Shown: positions 22,870 through 35,508 of the stretch, piece after piece
How positions within the stretch are numbered: the first letter of the stretch is position 1
Layout of the letters: every line of letters starts with the position of its first letter
DNA from: Datisca glomerata
Taxonomy: Eukaryota > Streptophyta > Magnoliopsida > Cucurbitales > Datiscaceae
Length of the DNA: 64,000 nucleotides
Direction of reading: 5' to 3'
NCBI GenBank assembly: GCA_003255025.1
Contig: QANY01013229.1
Span: 248,001 to 312,000 of the forward strand
The notes under the pieces: model-generated
What the model was told of the DNA's origin: nothing
Database searches by the model: none
The model's input: the letters and a program-made list of their open reading frames with translations, nothing else
Translations under genes and position numbers: made by a program

Positions 22870-23230
22870 TATTTTAATTACACTTGTTTGAACTAGTTAC
22901 CATCCATAATCATTCATTTGCTATTTGATTAGCAATGAAGGAAGAAAGAAAATAATGATAATTAGTTAACTAAGTACTCTAAAATAAAAAAGGGGTATAT
23001 TATATCCCAAACAAAAATATTCCATTTTAAAATTTTATTGATCATTTTTTAGTGATACTTGTTTGAACTAGTTACCATACATGATCATTCATTTATTATT
23101 TGATTAGTAATGAGAGAAGAAATGAAATAATGGTGATTAGTGGACTAAATAGTCTAAAATAAAAAAAAAAGATATATTTATATCCAAAAAAATCTATTTT
23201 AAAATTTATTTGATACTTGAATAGCAATTA
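22870..23230 (+). repeat. Direct duplication of a ~170-bp AT-rich segment
   Basis: The word ACTTGTTTGAACTAGTTACC followed by ATNNATNATCATTCATTTNN occurs at about 22886 and again at about 23059, each followed by a similar TTTGATTAGNAATGANNGAA segment and an A-rich stretch. The copies are about 173 bases apart. No gene is present. Confidence 0.75.
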
Positions 23231-23499
23231 AGAAAAAAGAAATTGTAATTAGTAGGTTATATAGTAAAAAATGATATTACTATAAGATTATACATTTTTC
23301 ATATATTAATATAAAGATTAAATATTTATTTCTGTATAATAATATATTTACTTTTTTCCTTTTCTTAAAAAAAACAAGATAGTTAAGAGATTTAGACATA
23401 ACTTTGTCCTTCCCCACTCCATTCTTTCCCTTTTTTGTTTGTTTCTTTTTTCTCTTTCTTTTTTGTGTTCTATTTTTATTTTATTTTACTTATTAATAG

Positions 23500-24607
23500 A
23501 TGTTGATGTTTTTTAAATTTACATTTTGTGCATCTTCTTTACATGTTGTATTTATTCTTTCCTTTATTTTCATTCTACGTATTATTTTCAAATTTATCAT
23601 ACATTTTTTATCATCTTTAACATTTCTTTCCATTATTCTTTTTTGTTTATAGTTAGAAAAAAGTTCAATCAAGTGAAAAAATGAAATTGAAATAATGGGT
23701 TCTATACTATAAATAAAATGGGTTCTATAAATAATAAATAATGTGTTCTATACTATAAATAGAAAATTTTTACATTACAGTAAATGGGCTGGTCTGGTTT
23801 TTCTTGGAAATCTATGAACAAAAAAAACAAGGGATTAAGCTTGTTTATTCTACTTTTATTTATTGATTGAATAAACCCGAGATTTTTTTCTACTTATTTC
23901 TTAATTGATTTTTTGTCTACACCTTTTTTTATATTTATGTTGATCCCCTTCTTATTTCTTCTTTATTTATATACTATTGTCATATTGTTATGCTTATGAT
24001 GTAATTCTTCTCTCATTCCTTTATCATTAGAATTAATGTTTATATATGTATGGATTAAAATCATAAAAATTATATTAAATTTTGTTAATTTTATTATTTG
24101 ATTTTTACTAAAAAACCGATGACGGACTTTGAGATTTTTGGGATACCAAATTTCTCAAGTTACAGAGGTGAGGAGTAATTTTTGGGATACTGAGAAACTC
24201 CAATAATTTTTTGATAAATATATATATATATATATATATATCTAAACAAAAAATTATTTTTTAATGAACTTCGTACCACCCATTAATGATAATTTATTTT
24301 ATTCATTATTATGATGTAAAATGTACCAAATGAGATATTCAAAAATGAATTTCTTTTACCTTGTTTTAAAATATAAGTTGGACAACATTTGATTAAATTT
24401 GATAACGATTTTAACAATGGGTGTTGTGGGGTGTTAATACCTTCCACGCACATGACTCCCGAATCAACTTTGAGTTTTCATAGACCAAAATTTTTGTTTT
24501 AAAATTGGGTGACCAATCACGCCCTAAAATGATTGGTGACGATTCTGATTTTTTTCCAAAAATAATTTTTCAATCGCCGCTCCACGTCGCATGCACGTTG
24601 CGACACC
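23500..24607 (-). repeat. Retroelement-derived repeat, left copy of an inverted pair
   Basis: This AT-rich stretch matches, in reverse orientation, 36796-37680. Shared landmarks are ATGATTGGTGACGATTCTGA (left copy, about 24530) against the reverse complement of GAAGTCGCCACCAATCATTT (right copy), a block about a GGGTGTTGTGGGGTGTTAAT-like word, and GACGGACTTTGAGATTTTTG. The CGCCACCAATC...GTGATTGGNCACCCA part resembles sequence near LTRs of Tat-type elements. It is fairly diverged. An (AT)n run lies at 24220-24241. Confidence 0.7.
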
Positions 24608-24720
24608 GAAAAATTTATCTCTATAAATTTTCGACCTATTTAATCATGATGTCGTACGACTCTACTATAGGGTCGATACTGAATCAACTCTCGATTCATG
24701 CGCTCTACATTTTCAGTTGG

Positions 24721-25597
24721 TGTAAATAAACTCTTTTATTCCACGGTCCATAGAATATTAAACATATTACCCTTCATGAATATCAGTAACAAGAGACGGG
24801 ATATAAAATTATCATTTTACCCCTCTTGTTATTATTTTCTTAACTCATTTACTGACTGTGAATAAGAAATACATAATAGTGAATTGTCACGTACAATTCA
24901 CCATGTCTTATTCAATGATTCCTTCCATCGAGTGTCTGGCAAGGTTAATTTATTCACACACCCATCAATAAAGTATAAGGTGATATTATTGCATTTTGCA
25001 ATCTAACCATGAATTTTCATATATGTGAATCATACAACTCCAGCATGGTTGAATCACGATCCCAATAGTCGAGGTATTGTCTGGTAATTCAAACTCACTC
25101 CTTTGACATATCAAAGATCGTAACTAATTAGGCTAAGTTTCGTATTCACCTAAGAATTAAGGTGATTACAAAAATACCCTTAAGGTGTAATAATGATATT
25201 TAGAGCTAGATAAACGGCTTTACTCCAAACTAATTTGATACTGGTCTATTCAAAATATTCCATAATATGTTTAGGTTAACCGTTAGAGTATCCACTCTCA
25301 TGCCCCGAGATCGGCATCCTTTTGTTCAACTTAATAGTCATAATCAGACTCGATTGCCCAGTCGATCCTAAGACTGCGAGTAACATTCTGAGCTATTTCA
25401 GAAGAGTTTGTCTGGAACACCCCTATGTTTTTACTCTTCTTACGTTGACAATTGTTCCAGGACTTGAATAAATTATAAACACACTTTAATTAATAGAAAA
25501 ACTTTCATTCATTCATGAAATTCAGTAATACAAAATGTTTGAGAAATAATACTCATAAATAGTTATTATACCATACTTTATGGACATAATTCCAACA
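24721..25597 (-). repeat. Solo copia-type LTR, minus strand
   Basis: The minus strand begins TGTTGGAATTATGTCCATAA at 25597 and ends TTTATTTACA at 24721, giving TG...CA termini 877 bases apart. TGTTGGAATTNTGTCC is a common start of plant copia LTRs. No primer-binding site or polypurine tract is seen on either side, so it is probably a solo LTR. Flanking 5-mers (GTTGG and GCTAC) do not match, so the target duplication is lost or the edges are slightly off. Confidence 0.65.
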
Positions 25598-25599
25598 GC

Positions 25600-27595
25600 T
25601 ACAGGGAGTTCTTGAGGGAGGATTGTTCTTACTCACCTACCCTGGAGTTGAAGAACCCTCAGCCCTTAGCTGCTACATTGAAAGAAGTCTTGATCTCCAA
25701 AAAGGTCTTTAAGATAAAAGTAGTCTTGTAAGAGAACTATATGTATTACCTAGTCTTGCAGTGTCAAATTCTAATTTTTCTTGTTCTATTAAACATTCAC
25801 TTTGTAAAAGTTCAATTCTTGATATGAATAAAAGTGCTACTTTGCCTTACAAACTCAATGTCTCATCTGAATTAAATCTAAGTGTTTGAAATATGTTTTT
25901 AATCCTTGTGAAGCCTTGAGTGCAACTGGAAATAATATAGAATCTGTATCAAAATCTAAATTGTGCACAAACAAAATTGACACTAATCTCAAAATCTAGC
26001 ATCAAAGGTCAGGCAATCCCTCTTCAAAAATTTTAAGCCATATTGTTCAGAAACACTCTTATCCTTCAGGTAAAATCACCAACTCCATCCCTCTGTTCTG
26101 TGAAGCCTGCCAAAGGTAACAACCACATCTTACATTTTCCTATTTCCAACTCAATAGCTCAAAACCCCTTACATTTAATTCATATAGACTTATGGGGACC
26201 TGCACCTTATCTTTCAAAGGAAGGTTATAAATACTATATTTGCTTTCTTGATGATTTTTCTAGATTTCCTTGGTTCTATCCCTTGAAACTCAAATCAGAA
26301 GCACTTGAAATCTTTGTTATCTTCAAAACCATGATAGAAAACCAACTTCAGAAAACCATCAAAATGGTCAATCAGATTCGGGAGGAGAATTTAGGCCTTT
26401 TGCCAAATTCTTACAAAGTTTAGGAATTAGATTTAGACATCCATGCCCTCATGTTCATAAGCAAAATGGAAGGGTAGAAAGGAAACATAGGCATATAGTT
26501 GAAATGAGACTCACTCTTTTAACTCAAGCATCCATGCCCTTGACTTTTTTATGGGAGGCTTTCCAAACTTCAATTTATCTCATAAACAAGCTTCCCACAC
26601 CTATTTTAGAACTTCAAAGCCCTTATCAAAAGTTTTTTTATCCAATTTTTAACGATGCTCAATTGAGGTCCTTTGGTTGGGCTTGTTATCCTCATTTAAC
26701 CCTATAATTTACACAAATTGGGTTTTTAATAGATCTGTGTTTGTTTCTAGGTATTCTATGCTCAAAATGGTTATAAATGTTTACATAAATCTGGAAGACT
26801 CTATATTTCTAGAAATGTTATGTTCAATGAACATTTCTTTTCATATCAATATATGTTCAATCTGTCTAATTCTTAGAAAAGTCTCAATTCTCTGACACTG
26901 CCTCAATCTATTCTTTTTCCTTTCTCTTTGCTGCAAACTACTTCTTCTACTCAGCTTCAAGATAAGGACAGTGATAACTCTTCTTCAGGTAATCTCAATG
27001 TGAGTTCCAGTACTTTGTCTCAAGACAGGACTAAAATTCTTAATACAAATTCTATTACTGATGTGTATGTTAGACCCGATTTCCCCTCTATTGCTGATAA
27101 CCTGGTCATTAACCTACTTATTGAACCTCTGTCTCACATCACCTATAAACCTACACCACAAGTTTTAAATCCCACTAAAACTAACACACAAATCTCCTTT
27201 CATCCAATGAAAACCAGCTCCAAAAATAACATATTCAGACCTAAAGCCTTCTCAGCATCTAAGCATCCCTTAATCACAACCTACCTTGCTAGTGAGCCAA
27301 CTTCTATAAAATAAGCTCTTAATGATCCTAATTGGCATAAAGTCATGGTAGAAGAGTTCTTTGTCTTGGTTAAAAACCAGACTTGGGATCTTATGGAGTT
27401 TTGACCTGATATGTCTGTTTTAGGCAATAAGTGGGTGCTTAGAATGAAACTGAATTCAGATGACAGTATACAAAATTATAAGACTAGGCTAGTTGTAAAA
27501 TACTTTCATCAGACTACTGGTATTGATTTTACAGAAACATTTAACCCTATCATTAAGCCCACAACAGTCAAGACAGTCTTACATTTATCTATCAG
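25600..27595 (+). mobile_element. Ty1/copia element fragment, plus strand (pre-integrase to RT)
   Basis: Domains in copia order: a pre-integrase part (about 25730, LVRELYVLPSLAVSNS), the integrase with CEACQR-like and PLHLIHIDLWGPAPYLSKEG plus YYICFLDDFSRFPWFY (26043-26423), a second integrase part LWEAFQTSIYLINKLPTP (26504-26707), a Ser/Thr/Asn-rich linker (26928-27314) and the beginning of RT (27330-27590: LGNKWVLRMKLN, RLVVKYFHQTTGIDFTETF). Frameshifts separate all of them. It is cut at about 27595, where a minus-strand gypsy fragment starts. Confidence 0.85.
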
Positions 27596-28110
27596 AGGGT
27601 CTAATGATCTCTTAAATGCTAGTCTCGCCATGCGATCACCACAGTCTTCTACTTAGCCCATTTCTTCCTTGAACCGTTGAGTGTAGTCATGCAACGATTT
27701 GCCTCTTTTGATCAAGGTCATCAGAAGATATTCAAAGTCCTCTGTGACTGACCGATATGTTACGTACTGTTTCAAAAAGATAGAAGACATGACAAAAAAG
27801 TTAGTTATAGAGCATGAAGGGAGAGAATGATATCATTTAAGTGTGTTTCTGTCAAGGCTTGTCAGGAACATCCTGCACATGGCCACATCTTCAGGCGATA
27901 TAGAGCCATCATTTGCTAAAATTTCCACAGATGGTCGACGTAGTATTTAAACTTTGGAGCCATGAACTTTTTCAGGATTGGAGCGGACAAAATTTCAAGG
28001 TTTAGGGGTGTTTCAGTCAATGAGTTCAGGTCTGCTACAGTCGTAGTTCCCATCCTTCTGACTTCGGCCATTTTCCTTTCGAGCATTTTTTTCTATATCA
28101 TGTTACTGTT
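27596..28110 (-). mobile_element. Ty3/gypsy gag fragment, minus strand
   Basis: The minus strand of 27600-27720 reads KRGKSLHDYTQRFKEEMG, then a stop, then VEDCGDRMARLAFKRSL: the Retrotrans_gag pattern seen in many plant gypsy gag-like sequences. The upstream part (27840-27740 on the minus strand) gives ITNFFVMSSIFLKQYVTYR. No other gypsy domain follows, so this is a scrap joined to the copia fragment at its left edge. Confidence 0.7.
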
Positions 28111-28700
28111 AAATCGGTATGGCACCCTTAAAGTGGGCGTGCATTTTAAGTTTGAGTTTTAAGATAAAATAATCTCCAAGATTAATTAAAATGAATCAAT
28201 GTAAGCAAATATATAAAGAGATTAAATAAGCGTGCAATGATGTAAAAAGAATAAGGGAAGAAGAATCGAACACAATATTTTTTACGTGGTTCAACATACC
28301 TTGCCTATGTCCACGCTCCAAGGCTACTCCTTGAAATTTTCACTCGAATCACGATCTTCTTCACGGGTGAAGATCAAACTTTTACAACCAATTGATTTCA
28401 CGAGCACCAATCACGCCTCTCACCGATTACTTCTACGGGCTACAATCACACCTCTCGCTTCTCTTTTATAAACTAAGAGATTACAACCAAAACTCTCTCA
28501 TGCCTCTCGTTTCTTGAGTATTTCACTCAAACCTCTCAATGAAAACACCAATTTGTAAAGGAATTTCCCTCTACTTTAATCCAAATTCTAAGAGTGTTAG
28601 TATTTCAGGTAAATAGACAGGATTTTAATAGTAAAGAAATAGCTTGTATTCATTCAAATGCCTTTTTCTGATACACGGGGAGGTATTTATAGGCCTTTTA
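28111..28700. other. LTR-like or transposon-derived spacer
   Basis: Contains TTTTTTACGTGGTTCAACAT and CCTATGTCCACGCTCCA (about 28279-28322), a phrase shared by many plant retroelement termini in which an ACGTGGTTCGGC word precedes GCCTACGTCCACG. No terminal TG...CA pair was found. The 61-codon frame here is not convincing. Confidence 0.4.
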
Positions 28701-29985
28701 CTCTATGGCCGTTTTACAAAGATAAATCAAATATTTATTAAGATTGAGTTGGTTAGATAAATCGTGGAGGTTATAATAACATCCTTGATCGAATCTGGCT
28801 CTGCTTTGATTGCCATGCCATCTTCAACTGATACCATCTCCTCAGTATTTTTTTCTCACCATATGTCTTCTCATTGTTTTTTGACAACTTGACAATCTTT
28901 GACCTCTCAGTCTGGCTTATCCTATTCAATAGATGTATTAGAACTTTTTAACAAGTATTAGATGAGCTAAAGTCAGATAATATTCTAGCGCATAAGACCA
29001 GGAAAAATAAAAAAGTGAGAAGAAAGACATGCAAGAAACCGTGAGAGATCATCTACCTTGAATTAGCTATATTATCGTTGGTTGGCAATTTTGATTGTCA
29101 TTTTCATTTTCCTCTAACCAAAATTTGCAAGTAACTTAAATCACTTGTATCATGTGATTACTAAGCCCTTTTTTTGTATATTTCTTGGTCAAATATATAT
29201 TAGATCATATAGTTTAATTCATTTTCCTATCCTTTTATCTGTTCAATTTTATCCTTTTCAATTTTTTTAGAGAAAATAAATTTCATCAAACCAGTAAGTA
29301 ATCAGAGACAACTTCTATTACTTAAGTCGTTGTTTTTGGAGAAACAGAAAACGATGTTTTTTTAGAGAGAAATTAAATACCCACTATTTTCTCTATAGTG
29401 GGTATTTGGTGTTCTAATATAATGGGTATTTTAATAATAAGTTCCCATTATGAAATCCAGCTTAATTCTAATCGATACTCAAAATACCTTATTAATATTA
29501 ATCTTGAAGTCATACCCTTCTTGATATTCAAGTTGACAGTTTTGCTGATTTTTCATAATCTTATAAACTTAATGGAAGAGGAGAGAGAAACAGATGCTTG
29601 GTACTTCCCTTTGGAAAGGGGAATATATAGAGAGAGATTTTATGTATAGCACATGTTAGAGAGGTGAGTTTTACCATCCTGGGTGCTTAGCCAAATTATT
29701 ATTTTTTAAAAGCGAAAATCATTGCACAATAAAATAGATGCAAATTACTAGAATGTAGAGAGAAAGATGAATGTCACATACGACCAAATTATTTTATTTC
29801 GATGAGTTGAAAATTCAAAAGAGAAAATCTATCTATAAAAGCAGAGTCATGCGTACATGTATAAAAGATCTTAATTAATAAGGGGTTGATGATAAGGAAG
29901 AGAGCGTTGTTAGCCTGTGAACCCCATTAATAAAAGGAGGTGAAAAAAAAAGTGAGGTGAATACTGTGTGAGCTTTATATTACTC
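28701..29985. other. Intergenic, no gene seen
   Basis: AT-rich sequence between transposon debris and the FAMA upstream region. A near-palindromic TAGTGGGTATTTGGTG area at about 29390-29420 is the only structure noted. The 83-codon frame at 29398 lacks any recognisable motif. Confidence 0.5.
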
Positions 29986-30584
29986 CACAGGCTCCTCCTC
30001 CTCCTCTCTTTCTCTCTCCAAAGCCACCTCTCTCACGAGCAACATAATATAAGGCCCATTACAAATATGTTACAAATCCAACCACACCCGGACCTATTAC
30101 CCCATTTCAAATAATTTCACCTTCCATTTCAATCCTCTCTCTGTATATTATGTTATAGTATAGCCTCCAAATCCTTCCTTCTCTCTCTCCACAACTAAGC
30201 ATATGATATCACTTTTCTAATTTGCAATTTCTGGTATGTGTCCATATGTTACATTATTTCATTACAAAAAATATATAAACGTGTCCGATACATTATTCAT
30301 ATGGAGTAATTCAATGATGAATCATCTCTAGTAACAATACTGTAAGATGACTCTATGTTTGTATATATGTACATGTGCTTTGTCTTTTTTTGTCTTTTTT
30401 ACAATTAAATTATCGTAACCTTATATTATTCACTGACACTGTAAAAAATTCAAGGAAACTGGTTAATTATATGAAGATTTCAGGTGGAAGGGACCAAGCT
30501 GTGGAAATTTGACAAGGAGTTTGTCTTTACTTGAGTTAAGCTCAATTGGAGTTTTTGGATCAAACTTATCGTACTACACACTAC
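29985..30584 (+). promoter_or_regulatory. Putative FAMA promoter and 5' leader
   Basis: A pyrimidine-rich stretch (CTCCTCCTCCTCCTCTCTTT, about 29992) and another at 30178-30190 are GAGA-type repeats common near plant transcription starts. AATATATAAAC at about 30270 could serve as a TATA box. TTTCTG followed by GTATGTGT (donor at about 30234) and GATTTCAG (acceptor ending about 30482) could bound an intron in the leader. These are inferences from sequence only; the start site is not shown. Confidence 0.35.
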
Positions 30585-32331
30585 ATGGAGAAAGACGAAA
30601 ACTACTCGGTACAAATGGGCAGCTGCCTCTCTCACCCCTCTAATATATACCAATACATTGATTTCCTTTGATATATTTTTTAATTTCATTGTCACAACGT
30701 TTATTTTCCGCTTCAAGGCGCAATCAATGGCCCCGAGTCTTACCGGCCTAGAATACTGTCACGATCACCAGCATCATCAAGAGCAGCAGCTCATGAAGAC
30801 GTCTAGGATTGTTGAAAATCCTGGGACGAACAATAGTAACGGATTAATGGTTGATTACTTGCTCAACAATCCTCATCCACAACAGCAACAATATCAAATG
30901 TCTTCTGCCTTTTGTGGTTCAACTTCTCTAGATAAACTCAGCTTTGCAGACGTGATGCAGTTTGCGGATTTTGGACCAAAACTCGCCTTAAACCAAACCA
31001 AGATGTCCGATGAAGAATCCGGAATGGACCCGGTTTACTTCCTCAAGTTCCCCGTTTTGAATGACCGGGTCGAAGGGGAGGACCAGGCTGATCTAATGGC
31101 TCCATCACAGCATTCTTTTGGTGCAAAAGGAAATGAGGAGAGGTTTAGAGGAGTAGAGGAATTGGATAATGACCAGGACGCTCGAGTTTCCGACCCTTCG
31201 TCAATGCAGCTCCGGTTTCTGGGAGAAGATGAAAATGTCCAAAACAATCCTTTAACAGAAGCTGGAAAGAACAAGAGGAAAAGAACAAGGACTTTAAAGA
31301 CAAGTGAGGAAGTAGAAAGCCAACGTATGACTCATATTGCAGTCGAAAGAAATCGACGGAAACAAATGAACGAGCATCTCCGCGTGCTGCGCTCGCTCAT
31401 GCCCAGTTCATATGTTCAAAGGGTACCTATCAAAATTTATAACCAATCAAAATTATATTTTAAAACAATATTTTATGCTAATCAGTAATCAACTTGGATT
31501 TTGATCAGCGCCCCGACTGACATATTACTAGTTTGGTTAGATAAAATTTTATATTTATCTTGGTCAGTCTAGAATTATTCTTTTATGAATGAAATCAGAT
31601 ATCAACTTTCTCAACGTAGTCTAATATAAATAAGTTGTTCAAAAGGCGTAGATGTATATAAGATTTGATTTTTTTTCTAGGGAGATCAAGCTTCAATAAT
31701 TGGTGGAGCAATTGAATTTGTGAGAGAATTGGAGCAACTTCTACAGTGCTTGGAATCACAGAAGAGAAGAAGAGTATTGGGAGATTCTTCTATTGGAATA
31801 CAACAACAATCTCAACCTCAATTTATAACTCCTAATAATTTGCCACTTCAAGCTGACAGCCAGATCAAGATCATGGAGTTTGAAACGGGTCTTCGCGAAG
31901 AAACAGCCGAGAACAAGTCGTGCTTGGCCGATGTGGAAGTGAAGCTATTAGGGTTTGATGCAATGATCAAAATTCTTTCCAGAAGAAGGCCAGGCCAGCT
32001 CATTAAGACCATCGCTGCACTTGAAGATTTGCAGCTTAATATCCTTCATACCAATATTACCACCATTGAACAAACCGTTCTTTATTCATTTAATGTCAAG
32101 GTACCTACGATATATATGCTCTATATCTGCATACCTACACGTGTATATATATATGTATATATATGAACATACACAAAACTATATCACACAATATCATATA
32201 TGTATATGTTATTATAATTTATATGTGTATTTGACTCGTAGGTTGCGAGTGAATCGAGATTTACGGCGGAAGATATAGCGAGCTCGGTTCAGCAAATATT
32301 CAGTTTTATTCATGCAAACAGTGGCATGTGA
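30585..32331 (+). CDS. FAMA: FAMA-type bHLH transcription factor (guard-cell differentiation)
   Basis: Exons 30585-30608, 30718-31422, 31681-32100 and 32242-32331 join in frame through GT-AG introns to 412 residues, close to the 414 of Arabidopsis FAMA. FAMA ends the division of guard mother cells and drives guard-cell fate, acting in the nucleus with ICE-type bHLH partners. Visible features: [20 protein letters not shown] and [15 protein letters not shown] in the conserved N-terminal half, a basic [17 protein letters not shown] stretch, the bHLH (about 208-275) with HIAVERNRR, the LxCxE motif LQCLE (264-268) that binds retinoblastoma-related protein in Arabidopsis, and the ACT-like C-terminal region (about 322-412). 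The start is inferred: exon 1 encodes only MEKDENYS; a fallback start is Met at 30727, giving a protein 11 residues shorter. Confidence 0.95.
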
Positions 32332-33880
32332 ATGTGATTTGGTTTGTGCTTAATTACCTTGAGTAAGATCATAATTATTGAGCATGTTTTGCATGTGTAC
32401 CATATATATGTTGGGTCTTTATAATTGTTTGTATCATTAATTTCCTTTTTGTATATTTCACTCTATCTATGATTGTAACTAAAGAATCACCCAATCGCTA
32501 ATATTTGATCATTGAAACGTCAATTAATCATGAACACATCATTTGTTACACTACTAAACTCTTTATCTCTAATCCTTTCCATGTACCATTCACATGAACC
32601 TTTTCAATTTTACCATTAAAAATGTGTTCTTGGTCAAACTTCTAGTTTTTATATAAAAAATCATTTTAGAGTGACTACATAATTGATCAAATTTTAAGTG
32701 ATCTAGTTATTTATAAGTTGTTGTTTGATTATTCGTAAAATGATTTGATAAAATAGTTTATAAATGATTACCACATCACTTGATCAGTTAAAATTTAATC
32801 AATTACTTAGTTGGTGTAAAATTTCTCTTATATAAATTGGGGTAGTGCTCAAATCACTACATTTTGCAAGTCTTGCGTGAAACATTTCTCTTATGGAAAG
32901 CGATAAAACTATATGGATTTAAAAGGACAAAAAAAATTAATTGACGTTGACTTTTGGCTTCAAAAAAGTATAGTTCGTATGTGGGCCTTGAGGCCCTTTG
33001 ACCTAAATAAATGCAAATGTGTCGGATCATAGGTCAAAATGTATTATACGTGTCCATGCATGTACTAAAAAACTAACAGCCACCAATTGCCATCTCACCT
33101 TTGAGCTGGTAGAGAAAGCGATGTTACAATATATTTAATCATGTTGCATAGTTTGCAATTACATCCTTGAATTATGTATAATCACTTAATGATCAATGTT
33201 ATTTGACACAACATATAATGTATCATAAATTTACATGACGAAAATATATTAATTATAATTTTTTAATTTATCAAGATACACTAATATAATTATATCATAT
33301 AAATTTGAAATATATCATAAATTGTGTAAATTATATTTTCCTTATTGAATTGATATATTTTTTAGAAAAGCCCTTACTGATATTTGTTATAAAAAAATCT
33401 CTCTGAGAGGCACAATGTGAAGAGGTGATTTTTGTGTGGATCTATAAGTGACAATTAGACAGGTTCTGGCATATATACATACATATAGGATTTGACATTG
33501 TTTGAATAATTTTAACATAAACACAATTGCTATAATGAGTAAGAAGGTCAACGTGTCCCGTACATTGTCCTTGGTGCAGTTGACCTGTCAGATATGGGTC
33601 GTGTTTTGGTAGTATTAGACACAGCACCAAGATACTGCCATGCTTGGAAAGGGTCCCCCATATGAAGGAGATTAATTGGTTCATTCAACCTCCTCCTCTT
33701 CTTCTTCTTTTGTTATCTCCGTTCCAATCATCTATGATTGGATTGGTCTTACTATAGTTTGGCTTCAATCATGTATATGTGACTGAAAGATGGTTGCCTT
33801 CACTTCACTTCATCCCAATTCCCATGTGGGGTTTTTCAGTTCTCTTATATCTCAGCTGTACTTTGTGATTACTTTAATCA
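32332..33880. other. Intergenic region downstream of FAMA
   Basis: AT-rich; it should hold the FAMA 3' UTR in its first few hundred bases. Bases 33440-33800 are less AT-rich, with CTTGGTGCAGTTGACCTGTC and a short CTT repeat, but I find no reading frame or RNA gene I can support. Confidence 0.5.
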
Positions 33881-35508
33881 CTACTAAATTTATTCAAGAA
33901 ATATTTAGAGTTGATGCGATGTCAACTACGTGAAAGAATCAACGCAATGAAAAATATATGATCTTGAATTATTCGAAAAATAATTTATATAAAAATAGAT
34001 TAAGAAAAATATTTATTGAAGCGTAACTATAGAAAATCGAAATCTTATAGTTTTCTTTTAAACTCCTTAAACCGTCAACCAAAATCACGAGCAAACGAAC
34101 ACTCGAATAAAATCAGTGACCAAAAAAACTTTTCTATTTTTTTTCTCTTCACATCAAAATGTTCAGCCATAAGAATTAAAGAATCTCAAAATCATTTTTC
34201 ATAAAAAAACGAAAAACTGTTAAAAAAACAGTTATTAAAAATGGCTAAAAGCCATCTCTTCAATGGGATGTAAAACCATGTGATGACAACTGTTGTGGAA
34301 ATCCCAACCGTTTGATTTCTTTTTTTAATTAATTCAATTAATTTAGATTAAACTAATTAATCTTAAATAATTCTTGACCTTTTAAAAATAAAGACGGAAT
34401 AAGTTTTTAGAACACTTGGTTAACTATATAGAGTATCAACGTTGTGCAACTTGTTTAATAAACAAATCTCGTCACAATATAATCTAAATCTGAGGCTAGT
34501 AAGGAGACCAAAATGATAAAAATATATTTGATTATATAATTAATAAACTCTATCGATTATACTCATAATCAAAATTATTAATTATGATTAATTCCACTAT
34601 AAAATCATAATTGAACTCTAAATATATTTTATATTACTTGATGTGATTAACTTTGACATATTATTCATTATGTAATGCCCATCCATAATATAGTATCGTG
34701 TATAATTAGGTTAATTACTATCGACCTAATATTTATACACATCTTGATATACTTAGGTTTTAAATTCATTCTATTAGTCAACTATGATAATTTTCATACT
34801 TGACGTCTCAAGTAAAATTATCAAATCTCTAGTACTCCACCAGAGATATTAAGCGCTTAGTTTAATGTAACCACATAAATGAATTATCTAAAATATACTA
34901 TGTCACTTAATTAAAAGTGTCTATGGATTCTATTATTGAGAATCTATGGATTCACTATCTAATAACTTGATCATCCAACCTACAGAATATGTTGACTCAT
35001 AGTGTCACATTTTTAATAGAGTAAAACAACTAAGTTATTAAATATGAGTGTATAACTCTCTCAAGATTGAGAGCACTCATAAAATAATAGTAATGAGTCA
35101 TGATTTTCATTTGATAGTAATTTACTAAAAATCATACTCGTTAGTCCTTGCAATACATTATAAATGCACAAGTACATTAATTAGATACTCCACTTAGTGA
35201 CCAAAATAAGTCACTCTACATAATAGAGTTTAATGTACTACAATATTTTCTTAGTAAAACACTCAGATTCACTAGATTGTGAAATTGAGTATTTACAAGT
35301 CATAAATGACTCTTGGTTAAAAATATTGATCACATGAGCTAAACTCCATAGAACCCATAAACCAAGTATTATTATGCTTGTGGGTCTTTTAGAAGAATGC
35401 ATTGCACATAATATAAGAATAAACTATTTAATATTAATCATAATTAAATATCTCAATAAATATAATAGAATTTCAATACTTTTTAGGGCACAATCCTAAC
35501 TATCTCCC
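33881..35508 (-). repeat. LTR-like region of a minus-strand copia element
   Basis: Directly left of a polypurine tract (minus strand ACAAGTGGGAGATAG, about 35494-35514) the minus strand reads TTAGGATTGTGCCC, a frequent start of copia LTRs. The left end was not found, so the stated left limit is a guess. The interior is AT-rich with many short repeats of the TAATNNATTAA kind. Confidence 0.5.

Larger units (their letters stand above)
17284..22880 (+). repeat. 3' LTR of the Ty3/gypsy element, split by a CACTA insertion
   Basis: The LTR starts with TGTAGATACCGTATTTTATC at 17284, is interrupted from 17316 to 22042, and continues from 22043. Promoter-like parts follow: GCCTATAAAAAAAGACGAGG near 22210 (TATA box), then a GA-rich leader (GGGGGAGTTTAGAGAGAG, about 22245). 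The right edge is not certain; LTR-like sequence may continue through 23.6-24.6 kb, where an inverted copy of another such element is found at 36.8 kb. Confidence 0.7.

Noticed and set aside
24721..25597. The solo LTR as the LTR of the copia fragment to its right
   Set aside because: The LTR is in minus orientation while the copia proteins read plus, and no primer site or polypurine tract lies between them.
26677..26895. 72-codon frame as a separate gene
   Set aside because: It is a frameshifted continuation of copia integrase sequence.
33540..33690. Possible microRNA precursor in the less AT-rich block downstream of FAMA
   Set aside because: No mature plant miRNA recognised and no convincing long hairpin on either strand by eye.
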